A stretch of 64,000 bases of DNA from Paraescarpia echinospica (lineage: Eukaryota; Annelida; Polychaeta; Sabellida; Siboglinidae): the NCBI GenBank assembly GCA_020002185.1, contig CM034541.1, forward strand, positions 33,479,852 to 33,543,851, written 5' to 3'. This document shows, in pieces, positions 1 to 11,300 of the stretch (the stretch's first letter is position 1; the number at the start of each line of letters is the position of its first letter). The notes under the pieces were generated by a model. The model was not told where the DNA came from and did not search any database. It saw only the letters and a program-made list of their open reading frames with translations. Both the position numbers and the translations under genes were made by a program.

Positions 1-3
1 AAA

Positions 4-352
4 GTTTGCTAAAATAAAACTGTGCTAAACAATCATGATCTAAAGTATAATTCAGTAAAAATTACATACAACAATTACGGTATGATATTGTGGATAATTA
101 ATTAACATTAAAAATAATAAATAAATATACAATAAAATATTAATAAATAGAATTAGATCTGCTTTCCATACACTCGATCACACATCGCGCAGAGTTGCTA
201 AAATAAAACTGTGTTAAACAATCATGATCTAAAGCTATAATTCAATACATATTACTTACAACAATTACGGTGGTGTGGATAATTACAAAAAAAATAAAAT
301 ATTAATAAATAGAATTAGATCAGCTTTCGATACACTCGATCACACATCGCGT
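4..352. repeat. Imperfect tandem duplication at the head of a LINE fragment
   Basis: Two adjacent copies of the same AT-rich segment lie at about 4-188 and 193-352. Both carry TTGCTAAAATAAAACTGTG near the start and ACTCGATCACACATCGCG at the end. The second copy is shorter by about 25 bases in the middle and runs directly into LINE coding sequence. The copies differ at several bases, so the duplication is not recent. Confidence 0.8.
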
Positions 353-836
353 GGCGCGTACTTCCAAGTGATCCGCATCGCCAAAATACGCGCAAGACAC
401 ACAACTACAGCTTGTAAGATTCTAGTGCACTCGTTCGTGACGCCAAGTATAGACCACGGCAACACGGTGCTCCACAGTATCGGTGACCGCCTGATGCATC
501 CCCCGGAGATGGTCAAGCGCTCTGCGGTCAGAGTAGCTCCACAGATCAAGCGCAGCGACCGACATCAGAGCATCACCGCAGGACCCAAACTTTCTCACTG
601 GCTACCGGTGAAGCGGCGCACAGAGTATAAAACAGTGATCCTTGTCCTCAACGCCCCTCACAACTAGACACCCCGCGTCACTGACCACTCGCCATGTGCC
701 ACGCCGGTCGCCACGATCAGAATGTCGGACCACCCCGTGGAACGCGCCGCCGGAGAAACTGCGGCTGATCACCTCATCTGACGCCTTCACTGCACGCCTC
801 AAAACACACAATTCCAAACCCCCTTTCAATGTGTAA
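292..836 (+). pseudogene. Degenerate 3' end of a CR1/L2-type LINE ORF2
   Basis: The + strand reads as the C-terminal part of a non-LTR retrotransposon polyprotein downstream of the reverse transcriptase core. An open stretch to 667 shows the family landmarks ACKILVHSFVTPSIDHGN, a hydrophobic block with SAVRV, and LSHWLPVKRRTEYK, equivalent to the usual LHWLPVxxRIxYK segment. After a frameshift the last part, TPWNAPPEKLR followed by DAFTARLKTH, matches the usual APxLWNxLP...FKxxLKTxLF terminus. The endonuclease and RT core are absent, so this is a 5'-truncated dead copy. Which jockey-superfamily clade it belongs to is an inference. Confidence 0.75.
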
Positions 837-1045
837 CATGTTTCCAGGCCATCTTTATATGGTATTGCATAATTTACTAGTGTATAAATAAAGTTAATTA
901 TTATTAAATAATTATTGAGATAATATAATAGTTTAATAGTAGACAACTAAATATTATACTAATACATATTATGATATCATGAAGTCACATGAAACTGATA
1001 TGATGATGTCACATAAAACTAGATATTGAAAGCAAGTTTAAAATA

Positions 1046-3190
1046 ATGTGTCTTATGACGTTCAACTTGGACAAACTGAAAGACCCTGCGACCTTGGCAT
1101 CATTGCAAGCAACAATTGGAGGGAAGTTTGCACCACTGCTCACGCTTGAAGAAGATCTAGAAGCGATAACTACAAACTTTAATGAAGTGATGACAGAAAC
1201 AGCTAATGACATCCTAGGGAAACACCGCCAAAAAGCCAAACCCTGGGTCTCAGAAGAAATTCTGGAAATGTGTGACACTAGGAGAAATTTGAAGAAAGAC
1301 AAGTACATGGAAGAAGGAGCAGCAACGTACAGTGAGATCAACAAGAAGATCAGAAAGGGAATGAAACAAGCCAAAGAAAAATGGATTGAAGAACAGTGCA
1401 CGGAAATTGAAGACTGCCTCAACAACAACAACAGCAAAAGAGCATACCAAGTCGTGAGAGAACTGACAAAGCAAAGGCAGGAGAAAGTCAACACAATTCA
1501 AGACAAAGAAGGGAAATGCCTCACCGAAGAAAAAAACATTATCAACAGATGGACAGAATACTGTTCGGAGCTTTACAACTTCCCGACCAACGGAGATCCA
1601 AGTGTTCTAGCCAGCCAAAAATCATCAAAGGAGGACGACTTTCCAATTTTACGTGAAGAAGTGGAGATAGCTGTAAGATCACTGAAGAAGGGAAAAGCTG
1701 CTGGATTTGACAACATCCCAGCAGAACTGACAATGAACGGAGGAGAAACGGTGATAGACCTTCCTCACCAACATCTGCAACAAAATCTGGCAGACTGGAG
1801 AGTGGCCAACAACATGGACTCAATCACTGATAATTACTCTCCCCAAGAAAGGCAACCTACAACAATGTAAAAACTACCGAACCATCAGCCTCATTAGCCA
1901 TGCGAGCAAAGTGATGCTGAGAGTCATCTTGAACAGATTGAAACCACTAGTAGAAGAGATCATCGCCGAAGAACAGGCGGGCTTTCGCAGTGGAAGAAGC
2001 ACCACGGAACAAATATTCAATCTTCGTGTTTTGGGTGAGAAATACATGCAACATCAACAAGAACTATTCCATGTCTTCATTGATTTCAAGAAGGCATTTG
2101 ACAGGATGTGGCATGCCGTACTATGGACAACAATGAAGAACTACAATATTGGACGAAAACTAGTACACACCACCGAACAGCTATACATTAAAGCTGGCAG
2201 CGCAGTACTGGTGCAAGGCGCTGTAGGTGAATGGTTCCACACACCAGTCGGAGTCCGTCAAGGATGCCTCTTGTTACCTACATTATTCAACGTATTCCTG
2301 GAACTAATAATGACAGATGCCCTGGAAGATCACACTGGCACAGTCAACATTGGAGGACGCATCATCACCAACCTACGGTTCGCTGATGACATCGACGGGT
2401 TGGCTGGAAGTGAAGAGGAACTTGCTAACCTTGTGATCCGATTGGACGAAACATCAGCCAGATATGGAATGGAAATTAGTACAGAAAAAACCAAGCTAAT
2501 TACAAACAGCAAAATGCAATGAGGTACCGAATAACTGTCAATGGACACGAACTGGAAACAGTAAATCAATTCAAATACCTCGGAGCTATCATCAATGACG
2601 AGGGTTCCAGAAACGAAATCATTGCAAGATCTGCGCAAACATTAGCAGCACTGACGAAATTGAAACCAGTTTGGAGAGACAAAAACATGGCACTGAAAAA
2701 TAAACTTAAACTAGTACGTACACTGGTCCTTTCCATCTTTCTGTATGCATGCGAATCATGGACCCTCACAGCGGAACTGCAAAGAAGAATTGCTGCATTG
2801 GAAATGAAATGATACCGACGAATCCTCGGTATTTCCTACACGGACCACATCACCAACGATGAAATCAGAAAAATCATCACTCAACATGTGGGACGTTATG
2901 AGACCTGCTGACCACAGTAAAAAGAGGAAACTGAAATGGTATGGTCATGTAACACGATCAAGCGGACTCACAAAAACAATACTACAAGGAACAGTGCCGG
3001 GGAAAAGAAGACAGGGAAGGCAGAGGAAGAGATGGTCAAACAATATTGCAGAATGGACTGGGAAGACCTTTGCAGAAACTCAGACATTTAGCACACAACC
3101 GCGAAGACGGGCGTCGACTGGTGAAACATTCAGCAATGCAGCGCCCCTATGACCCAGGCGGGTTACGGGAGCAGTAAGTAAATAAGTCTT
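1046..3190 (+). pseudogene. 5'-truncated LINE with reverse transcriptase, several frameshifts
   Basis: Four consecutive + strand segments in shifting frames form one LINE ORF2 without its endonuclease. Segment 1046-1870 is the EN-RT linker, charged and lysine-rich, with WVSEEILEMCDTRRNLKK and then GKAAGFDNIPAE of RT motif 0/1. Segment 1911-2522 is the RT core: EEQAGFRSGRSTTEQIF, FIDFKKAFDRMWHAVLW (catalytic Asp), VGVRQGCLLLPTLFNVFLE and the LRFADDIDGLAG catalytic box. Segment 2519-2812 has FKYLGAIINDEGS and LYACESWTL. Segment 2859-3152 ends with KWYGHVTRSSGL and GKRRQGRQRKRWSNNIAEW. The 3' end runs into a TAAGTAAATAAG tail near 3175-3190. The missing 5' half and simple 3' tail fit target-primed insertion. 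It is dead. Confidence 0.85.
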
Positions 3191-4105
3191 AAGACGCGCC
3201 CTAAACGCAGATCCTCCGATAGCGCGTTCCAGAGCGTCGAATAACACTTACATTTTTGAGCTCATTGGGATGGCATGCATATTCTGTATAATTATGATAT
3301 AATCACTTAAGGTTCTTAATAAAAAACTAAGTGATTTTTTTAGTTTTTGACGCAGAATTTCTAATTTTTGGGAAAACTGTTTCGACAGTTTTGGACACTG
3401 CCTTGTCAGAAATAGCTTTCTGATAGTCCAGAAAACAGCTGTGGTCTTCTAGCATGGTGGTGACTTGTAAAAGAAATGTCTAATTCACAATATTACATAT
3501 TTTGTAGTGGAGCCTCTATAAAGTAGCTTGATGCTGTACTTTACTAACTTGAGCTTGATTTGTTACAGGAGAGTCTCTGTTGACTGTGAAACGCATGATG
3601 CTGGTCATGGACAAGCTTGTTGTGGCCAGCCACACAGAGGACATGGTTGTTGGCATCAGCATGTTGTGTATGGCATATTTTGTCTACAACATCAAACGTT
3701 TTAACACTTTCCTTCTGAATTTTTCCTACAGCGTTTGTTAATCTTCCACAAAAGTTGTCCATGTGCTTGATAGGTCTGCACAAAGTTGAACTCTGACAGC
3801 TATAATTGTTATGCTGATGTCATTTTATTATATTGTGGGATAAACCCACCCAACATTTGCTATCGTTTTTCTTGTTAATTAATTATCGGTTTTCTTGATG
3901 AACATGTTTATGTTTGTGTTAGCTGTTTAGCTATGTCATCAATATGCATGTATTTGTTCTGTTGGTACCATTAATACATTACTTTACCAACAATTGCTCT
4001 GTGTCTTCCTGTAGTAGATGAGCTCAGGGTATTGCCATTTAGCATCAGCAGAGTTTATATATCAATGCTTTATTTTGATAATAATGTGATGTGCATACAC
4101 CTGTA
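3191..4105. other. Intergenic stretch with no recognised gene
   Basis: About 0.9 kb of AT-rich DNA. The longest open stretch, 79 codons on the minus strand at 3544-3783, has no recognised motif. Nothing else is supported here. Confidence 0.6.
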
Positions 4106-4106
4106 C

Positions 4107-4127
4107 ACACACACACACACGCACACA

Positions 4128-4210
<83 letters not shown>
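4107..4210. repeat. (AC)n / (GCAC)n microsatellite
   Basis: A run of CA dinucleotides changes into ACGC tetranucleotides at about 4120-4180 and back to CA. The long His/Thr-rich and Cys/Val-rich reading frames across it are artefacts of the repeat. Confidence 0.95.
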
Positions 4211-4214
<4 letters not shown>

Positions 4215-4329
4215 ATCTTTTTATATATATAGTGCAGTCCATGTGCAATGTTTTCTTCATATAGGGCAAGGTCAGAGGTGTTCTGTCTACCATTACATTA
4301 AACGTACCATATACCCTAAATATTCTAGT

Positions 4330-4820
4330 GTAAAAAATGTGGCACCATGAAAATTCCACGGGATATTCTACACTGCAATTCCATATAAAATACGGTACAT
4401 CGAAACAATTCTACCGTATAATCAACAGTATAATTCCGCATAAAATACGGTACACCGTAAACATTCTACCGTATATTCTGCAGCACAATTCCGTAAAAAA
4501 TACGGTACGCCATAAAGATGCTACCGTATAATCAGCAGTACAATTCCGCATAAAACACAGTACACCGTAAACATTCTACCGTATATTCTACAGCACAATT
4601 CCGTAAAAATACGGTACGTCGTAAAAATGCTACCGTATATTCTACAGTATTATTCTTTAAAAAATACGGTACACCATCAATATGCTACCGTATATTATAC
4701 AGTATTATTCCATAAAAAATACGTACACCGTAAATCAAATACCGTTAAATTTACGGTACTCCGTTGGCAACCGTGCTGCCAGTCATTTTACCGTAATTTT
4801 ACGCTACATTTCTAAGAGTG
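4330..4820. mobile_element. MITE-like element built on a 55-bp tandem repeat
   Basis: About seven copies of a 55-bp unit run from 4345 to 4740. The anchor TACGGTAC (or a one-base variant) recurs at 4391, 4446, 4501, 4555, 4610, 4665 and 4720, a spacing of exactly 55 in nearly every case. Each unit pairs TACCGTAT with ATACGGTA, so it can fold on itself. The right end, TTTTACCGTAATTTTACG and TTTCTAAGAGTG, resembles ends of DNA elements with internal TACCGTAA minisatellites known from fish and invertebrates. A weak inverted match lies near 4328-4350. No coding capacity is seen. Confidence 0.6.
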
Positions 4821-4959
4821 AGTATACATTGTCTCAACTGACTCAAGGAGTAGTGGTGTCAAAGAAGTTCACATGACCCAATTCCAATACTTATCATTCT
4901 GGTCCTCTGTTCATCACTCCTTCACCTTATATTTCATGACTCTGTGTTCACCACGCAGA

Positions 4960-5270
4960 TGCACCTGGCATAGAATTTGCCTTCTTGCAATCTTGGATGA
5001 CTTTGTTTAGGCTCAGCACACTGCTCCGTTACTTCCAGTCTGTCTGTTATTATTACTCCTAAGTCTTTCTCTTTGATATCTCAATAGGGTAATTTCTCAT
5101 GAGGCAGTCCTGTTGTCCCTTCTTGTGGCCATACTGCACCCCACGTATACCATAAATAGCACAGCATTTGCCATTTTTGACGTTTTAGCAGCTGTTCTAA
5201 ATATTATCCCAAGTTTGTCTAGTATTATCAAGCCAAAGTCTGTATCTTTTGTGTAATGTTTATGTAGCGT
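4960..5270 (-). pseudogene. Decayed LINE RT remnants
   Basis: On the minus strand two short blocks look like the LINE segment that follows the RT core, usually EKDLGVxIxxxL...KANxxLGxI. The block at about 5010-5085 reads KDLGVIITDRLEV, with a glutamine-cysteine pair close behind. The block at about 5120-5260 reads KDTDFGLIILDKLGIIF followed by SKMANAVLF. Finding the segment twice suggests two fragments or a local duplication. There is no intact frame, so the call is tentative. Confidence 0.35.
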
Positions 5271-5950
5271 CATATTCAATAACGCAGCGGTAGTAATATA
5301 ATATGTTGTTTTGTTAAAGGATAAAGGAGGTTTTTTAATATTCAAAGTGGAATTACTCTTACGGCATAAGAAACAGAGGTGATCTGGCAGAGAATTGCCG
5401 AAAAAGTGAACGATGTGGGTGGCAGTGGGCGCACAGTGACCCAGATAAAAAGATATGAAACACGCCGTTTGATAGAGACGGCTCAAATAGGCTTGGGGAA
5501 GGATTTTTCAGTGAAATTGACCCATTTCAATTTGTAATCCAGCCCTTGCGGCTATATTTATTGAAGTAAAATTTGCACCACTGAAACGTCAATATGTCGT
5601 ATGTTCATAAATAAAAAAAGTTATGATAACTCAAGAAGGACGAGTTCAGTAAGCTTCCAAAACAACCCATGAATCAACGATCTACAGGCCGTGGCGACAT
5701 GCTGCATGTGCTAAGACGCTATGTTGTTACGGTGGCGCTGAGAGTAACACTCCGTTCCGGTCAGGTCGACAAATGATGCGTAAATCATGCTTCTTCACAG
5801 ACCAGACGCCCTGTAAATTTTATTCATATTTAGTTAGAATAAAACTGATAAGCAATCGTTCAAACGAAGAAAAATGTGCCGGCAACATGCGAATGTAACT
5901 CACCCCTATGCGTCGCTGTCAACTTTTGCTAATAACTTCACCATTTCACA
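5271..5950. other. No recognised gene
   Basis: An unassigned spacer between the LINE remnant and the Harbinger-like element. A 129-codon minus-strand frame (5097-5486) covers its beginning but shows only the LINE-like block already listed and no other family motif. Confidence 0.5.
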
Positions 5951-5953
5951 CCA

Positions 5954-8306
5954 GGGCCCGAGGTTATAAAGCGTACTCGGTGCTCATACTCAACTCCATG
6001 CTCAGACTCGAGATCTCATGCTCACCGGAGAATCCATGCTCACGGTAGTTATAAAACTTCTTGAGTACGAGCTCAACTGAGTACGCCGTCTTGAGTACGA
6101 GAGCAAAACAAAGAGCTCCGAAAGAGCTCTTTCTACGCCGTTGTGAATGTGTCTTTTTATGGTGAAATGCGGAGGAACGTCGACTGAATAACGCTGCGGG
6201 GAAAGTCCTTCGCCGTGCACGATGGAACAGACATGGCCCAAGACAACTGAAAAGATAAAACAGTAGTAACATGACCTGCCACGGCACTCGTCAGTCACGC
6301 TGTATTATTTATGATATTTTGTATCATTGTAACACTAACAGTAACTAGGTACGATGAATTCGGGCTCGACGGCGTCGATGTTACCGTGTTTATAATAAAT
6401 AGATACCTTACACACATCAAATTGAGTTGGCATTCGTACTTGTGATACGACTTACATTATCTGCAACAAATGAACTGACAAAGTAGTTGTATGGGAGCGG
6501 CCATTATTTATTAACTGTGCCGGAAGATTCGGAAACATACATACTCTGATCTGAAATTCAGCTCACCTCCAATCAGATCGTTGTGTGTCCCAAATTCGTG
6601 CAATTCTGTGGCAATAATTTCATAACTGTTTCATTAAACAATAATTATTATTTGCAAAGCCTAAAGTTCAAAATAGTTATTTATATATAATTGACCCAAA
6701 TCCATGTTATACATAACTGTTGTTTTTATACAGATATGTGTATATAATATTATGATATTTTGCTGTACAATTACACGTTTAAAAGGATAATAATAATTAT
6801 ATACACATGACATACTTGTCATAAGTTGTTTTACATAGTTTACTTGTTGCATCTTTGAAATGCTACTTGGTTAAACTGCACTACATTAGTCACTGTATTC
6901 ACGACCATGCTGGGTTTAAGCTCACAGTTGTGTTATGGTCTTCCGTCCTGATGCAATAACCATCTCAGTCAGCTGTGCAGCATTCCCCTCAACAAGTATG
7001 GCTACATTTTTAGTACATCTTATATTCGATTCTTAACAAGTATGTATTCATTGCTTCAGTATAATTGGTATAGTTTGTATAATTTTTATTTGGAAAACAT
7101 TGCTTTACTACAGGGTAAACCATTTTATTAGAAAGATATAAACGATGTATTGCTTGTTGGTTCATCCACCTAGTTAAATTTTGGTAGCCTTGTAAATGTG
7201 ATCATATTCATTTTCTAAATGTTCACTTTAACAAAAGTAGTGACTGAGTGACCACACCAATGCCAGTATAATCATATATACATTTAAATTGTCAATTTAT
7301 CGAGGATGTCTGCATATGTTGTGTATCGTCTACCTCTGTGTTGAAGTCTTATTCCTGCCCTTGGATTTCAAAATCATAGGCATTAAAAATTTATAATATC
7401 ATGACATCCACAAATCCTTGGACATGGCTACCAATTATATCAACGTTGCATGGGCTTCATTATTAGTGTGCTATTCATATTAATAACGATGAAACAATAT
7501 AAATAATATATGTTTTATACTACTTAGTACTCCTCCATTATTCCCAAATGAAAAAACGGCACTACAAAATAATGATATATTTATACCAGTTTCAGGCAAT
7601 AACAAAACTTGGTTGTGTTGAGGGGTAAACCTTGTGACCTCGATATTTTATTAGTTATTTTAAATTTGTTAAGGTATACACATGTATGTTATATTGATAC
7701 GGCTTAATGTCTGGCGTGGTATTTTATTAATCGGCCAGGTAAACAACACTGTTTTGGAGAAGTGTTTCGTATGAACTGCTCGGCAGTTGATCGTGAAATT
7801 GTATCGCCAAGCAGTAGCGGTAAACGAATGGTCCCCGTCGTCGAAAAGGTGCCACCAAAACATGAACGTTGTAACATTATGTCGTAGTGTTTCCCGCTAG
7901 ATTTTACAAATGTTCAGTAAATAGTGCAGTTTGAGGCATAATACGGAATCTTTCGCTAATTTCGTGTTGCTCCACTTCTTGAAATGGATTGATTACATCT
8001 CGGAAGCGACTCGGACGCTGATATCGAGCTGCGTTTCTTCTCGAAAACATCGAACTTGGTCTTGGACAACGAATTCGACTAATTTCTACGTGAGCTACCA
8101 TCTTTGTTTGTTTGAGTACGGTGTTGAGCAAGGTCCATAGCATACTCAGAATTTAGACGTTTCATGCTCAAGTCTGAGTACGATTACGTGCTCAGAAAGT
8201 GTTATAACCTCCGTGAGTATGAGCATGGTGTGAAAGCGAGGCTTGAGCATGAAATTCTGAGCACCGAGCACCGAGTACGGCTTTAAGTTTATAACTTCGG
8301 GCCCAG
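5954..8306 (-). mobile_element. PIF/Harbinger-like DNA transposon with terminal inverted repeats
   Basis: The left end reads CAGGGCCCGAGGTTATAAAG. The reverse complement of the right end reads CTGGGCCCGAAGTTATAAAC. Both are followed within about 10-20 bases by GTACTCGGTGCTC. Inside each end lies a field of short motifs (GAGTACG, ATGCTCA, GCTCAAG), about 200-300 bp long, in mirrored orientation. The element is about 2.35 kb. A transposase fragment lies inside the right end on the minus strand. I could not see a convincing target-site duplication. The middle (6300-7650) is AT-rich without a recognisable gene, so the copy is non-autonomous. Confidence 0.65.
7904..8143 (-). pseudogene. N-terminal fragment of a PIF/Harbinger transposase (HARBI1-like)
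   Basis: This 79-residue minus-strand frame holds PSRFRDVINPFQEVEQHEIS followed by ERFRIMPQTA. That matches the start of PIF/Harbinger nucleases, where an Arg/Phe-rich segment, an Asn-Pro turn and a Glu-rich helix are followed by an RFR(L/I)xxxT segment. These enzymes are DDE-type nucleases that move DNA by cut and paste with a Myb-like partner protein. The catalytic DDE core was not found downstream, and the next minus-strand frame (7669-7863) shows no clear continuation. The fragment sits just inside the right terminal repeat, which fits a decayed autonomous copy. Confidence 0.5.
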
Positions 8307-11300
8307 ATCGATGAATGCTTATGACCAATCGATTCAGCATTAAATATGGAATCAAACAAATGTTGTTTTGTGAAAATTTCATTTAATTAGTTGCCGCGCC
8401 GACCGTTAAAATGTGAAAGATTTGCGAATTTAGTTCAGTTTCTGATATTGTATTCGATGCGTATGTAAGATATTTCGGCATACTGTGATTCATAACTGCA
8501 AACAAACATGATCTACACAACAAACAGTACTGCAATGATAATATTTGGCGAATAATTTGAGTATTTGTTTACCGTTAAAAGTGGATCTCCCCATCGCGAT
8601 AAAATAGACTAACCCACACAACCTTAGCAATGGACGCTAATACTAGTCGATCTTTGGTGTGAGAGTAGTCTCGCTTAGCCGACTCTCGCCTGGCTGCGTG
8701 ACTTCGCCAGAACGATAATCTGGCTCTAAATGGCCCTTTTGAATGTTATACATGCCATGAGAGCTGCCACCTAGTGAATATGCATGTGATTAAAATGTAT
8801 TAAACTACGAAACAAGTTTAATGTCGGTTTATTTTGTGTGTGACATGTTTCAATATAAGTTTAATGTTGAATAGTTGTTATAGTATAGTATTATCATTTT
8901 TTTAATTTGTTATTTCATAATTGGTCTGAGTGCAATTCATCGTCTCTACCTGAATCTGGGGTAAAGCCCCCTACCGGTAACATTGGCTGGAGCTTAGTAA
9001 TCCAGGCCGTTGTGATGGGACAATGCTGCCACCTCACGGCGCCTGGATAATCGAGCGATGCCCGTCGTTAACCGATATTTTGCTAAACATTCTTTGTGTT
9101 ATTTTCGCTGTTTGTTATCCCACTTTACAGTGATCGAATCTGTATACTATAACATGTATGTGCTATGTTAACAATCGATTAGGGAATTACGAAATATAGT
9201 AAATAACAGGAATGTCGGCAAACGGCGCTGCTACGCCCACGTCCGCCTGGCGAGAATATGTTGGCGTGTCGTTGCTGCGAACACCGAAGTGTGACGTCAC
9301 GCTGCAAGCTGGTTCCAACAAATGTCTCCCGTCGTATCTGTTAGCATGGTGTTATGTTTTTTCCAAACTGTAATAATTATTCGCCGACTTTCAAATTGAG
9401 TTTACCCATCTATGGATACGCACGGGAAATCGTATTTATTATATAATATCTACTTACTCTACTTTGTAAATAATGTACATATATACGTTATTATGTCAAA
9501 CTAAAGCAAAGATAATTTCATATAATAAAGTAGTGTCGATCGTGGAATGCACGGTGGGCCGAGATCGACGACAATAACTTTGATAACAACGTATGTTGGT
9601 TGTTCCTTTTGCTGTGACCAAATAATTTTGAAATGTACACTAATACATTTTAAAACGAATATCAAAATTTACAAAATTACAAAGAAAATGTTCATGTTAA
9701 ATATACAATTATAGATAATTTTAGTGTAACATTATTTTATAAATAAAACAGTTATACCTATGCAAAGTAAGCTATATTTCTTACAAAACTTAACTCTCTA
9801 ACTAACAAGTACATTAGAAATATCCCATTATTTCTTCATGTAATTACTTTATTAAGTTGTAATGGTTATTCTGGTTTCAGGTCCAGGACAGTTTTAGTTT
9901 TAACAATTTTCCCTGACTCAAGGTGATCAGGGAAAGGAAACCCATTCACAAAAAGTCAATTAAAACCAAACAATATGACATAGCTCAATGAAACTCGTTT
10001 GAATGTCCAAATATCAAATGCATCATTTTATTTACCTGAGTTATATTTTTCAATTTTGTGCTTGTCTCATGCTAGATGCTAACAACATATTTCAGCCTTT
10101 TGTAAACATTATATCTTTCACATCCATCTCACATTTTGCCTGATAATTGTATATGATTTTATCCTTAGACAGGTGTAATATTATGAGATTCAAGATAATA
10201 ATTAAAAAGATGTATTAGATCAAAAATGGCATATTGTAACAAAATACTTGCCAGATCCTAGCTCAAATAAAAACACAGGCATGGAGAACCTCTACCTGAG
10301 GTGTCTAATGAGAACTTGGTGAGGCTCATCGTCTCGTTGACAACACCAACCTGGTGGATGGTACAGAGGGTAAGTGACCTGTAATCTTGCATTAAAATTT
10401 ACATCACCTTAAATTATTACTATTTTGGTCTTATGTTCCAATAACAATACATTAATTATAGCATTATTCTGGCATATTAGTTAATTAACAGTTGAAAATC
10501 AATGGCGCACGGTAAGGCTGTACGGGGCCTTTAGCTGTAAAATTTGCCATAGCATCTCAGTAGGCATTTTATAAATGGAGCGATATATTGTACAATTACT
10601 GGTGGCAGTGGTATTTCAGTGTTGTGTGGGAGGCTCAACCCCGTCTGGTGTTTGTATTTTGCAATGAAATAGTATTGGATGTGTACATCCACTGATCTGA
10701 TATATTGGGTGTATGTTGTAGTACCACTGGTTGTCCCATCATCACCCACACCTGAACAAGAAAGTCTGTTTATTATTACCAACATAGATGTACTCTAGGT
10801 AAGTCGTAGTATGCAGCGCCCTGGTGTGAAATACTCATATCATCTATAAAACTCAAGAATATAATGAGACCAGTTCCTACTATGTTTGCTTTACCAGCTT
10901 CTTCAGTTCAGCTGGGCCTTATTATATATAGTAATAATGTATCGACATATTGCATTCCCATTAATTAGTCCAGTTAAATGGAGATGACTGTAGCCCAAGA
11001 AAAAATGTACAATTATTATTATCAAGGCAAAATCATCAACATCTTGTTTTATTCTTGCACGGACTACTCTATAAATATGTAAACATTAATAAGTAATGAT
11101 ACTGCAGCAGTTCCGTTGACATCTCCATGACGTATTGTCTCAAACCAGATAACGTTAACCGAGTACAAACAAACAATAAATGAATAGTACATGTATATAA
11201 CTATCTACGTTAATTTCGAAGCTTTGTTTTGGTTAATGCACATTTCCTGTGTACGGGGTCACGAGTGTAAGTGTCAAAACTGAATTGATGACGTGTTACG

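Noticed and set aside
4032..4359. His/Thr- and Cys/Val-rich frames on both strands
   Set aside because: Artefacts of the (AC)n/(GCAC)n microsatellite.
4341..4740. CRISPR-like regular spacing
   Set aside because: The whole 55-bp unit is repeated without unique spacers, and the genome is eukaryotic.
5097..5486. 129-codon minus-strand frame as a separate gene
   Set aside because: Part of it matches the LINE DLGxIIxDKL segment and the rest shows no motif; treated as a LINE remnant plus spacer.
10255..10369. Exon-like interval with CCAG acceptor and GTAAGT donor
   Set aside because: No frame stays open across it, and no homology is recognised. It could be a non-coding exon but cannot be supported.
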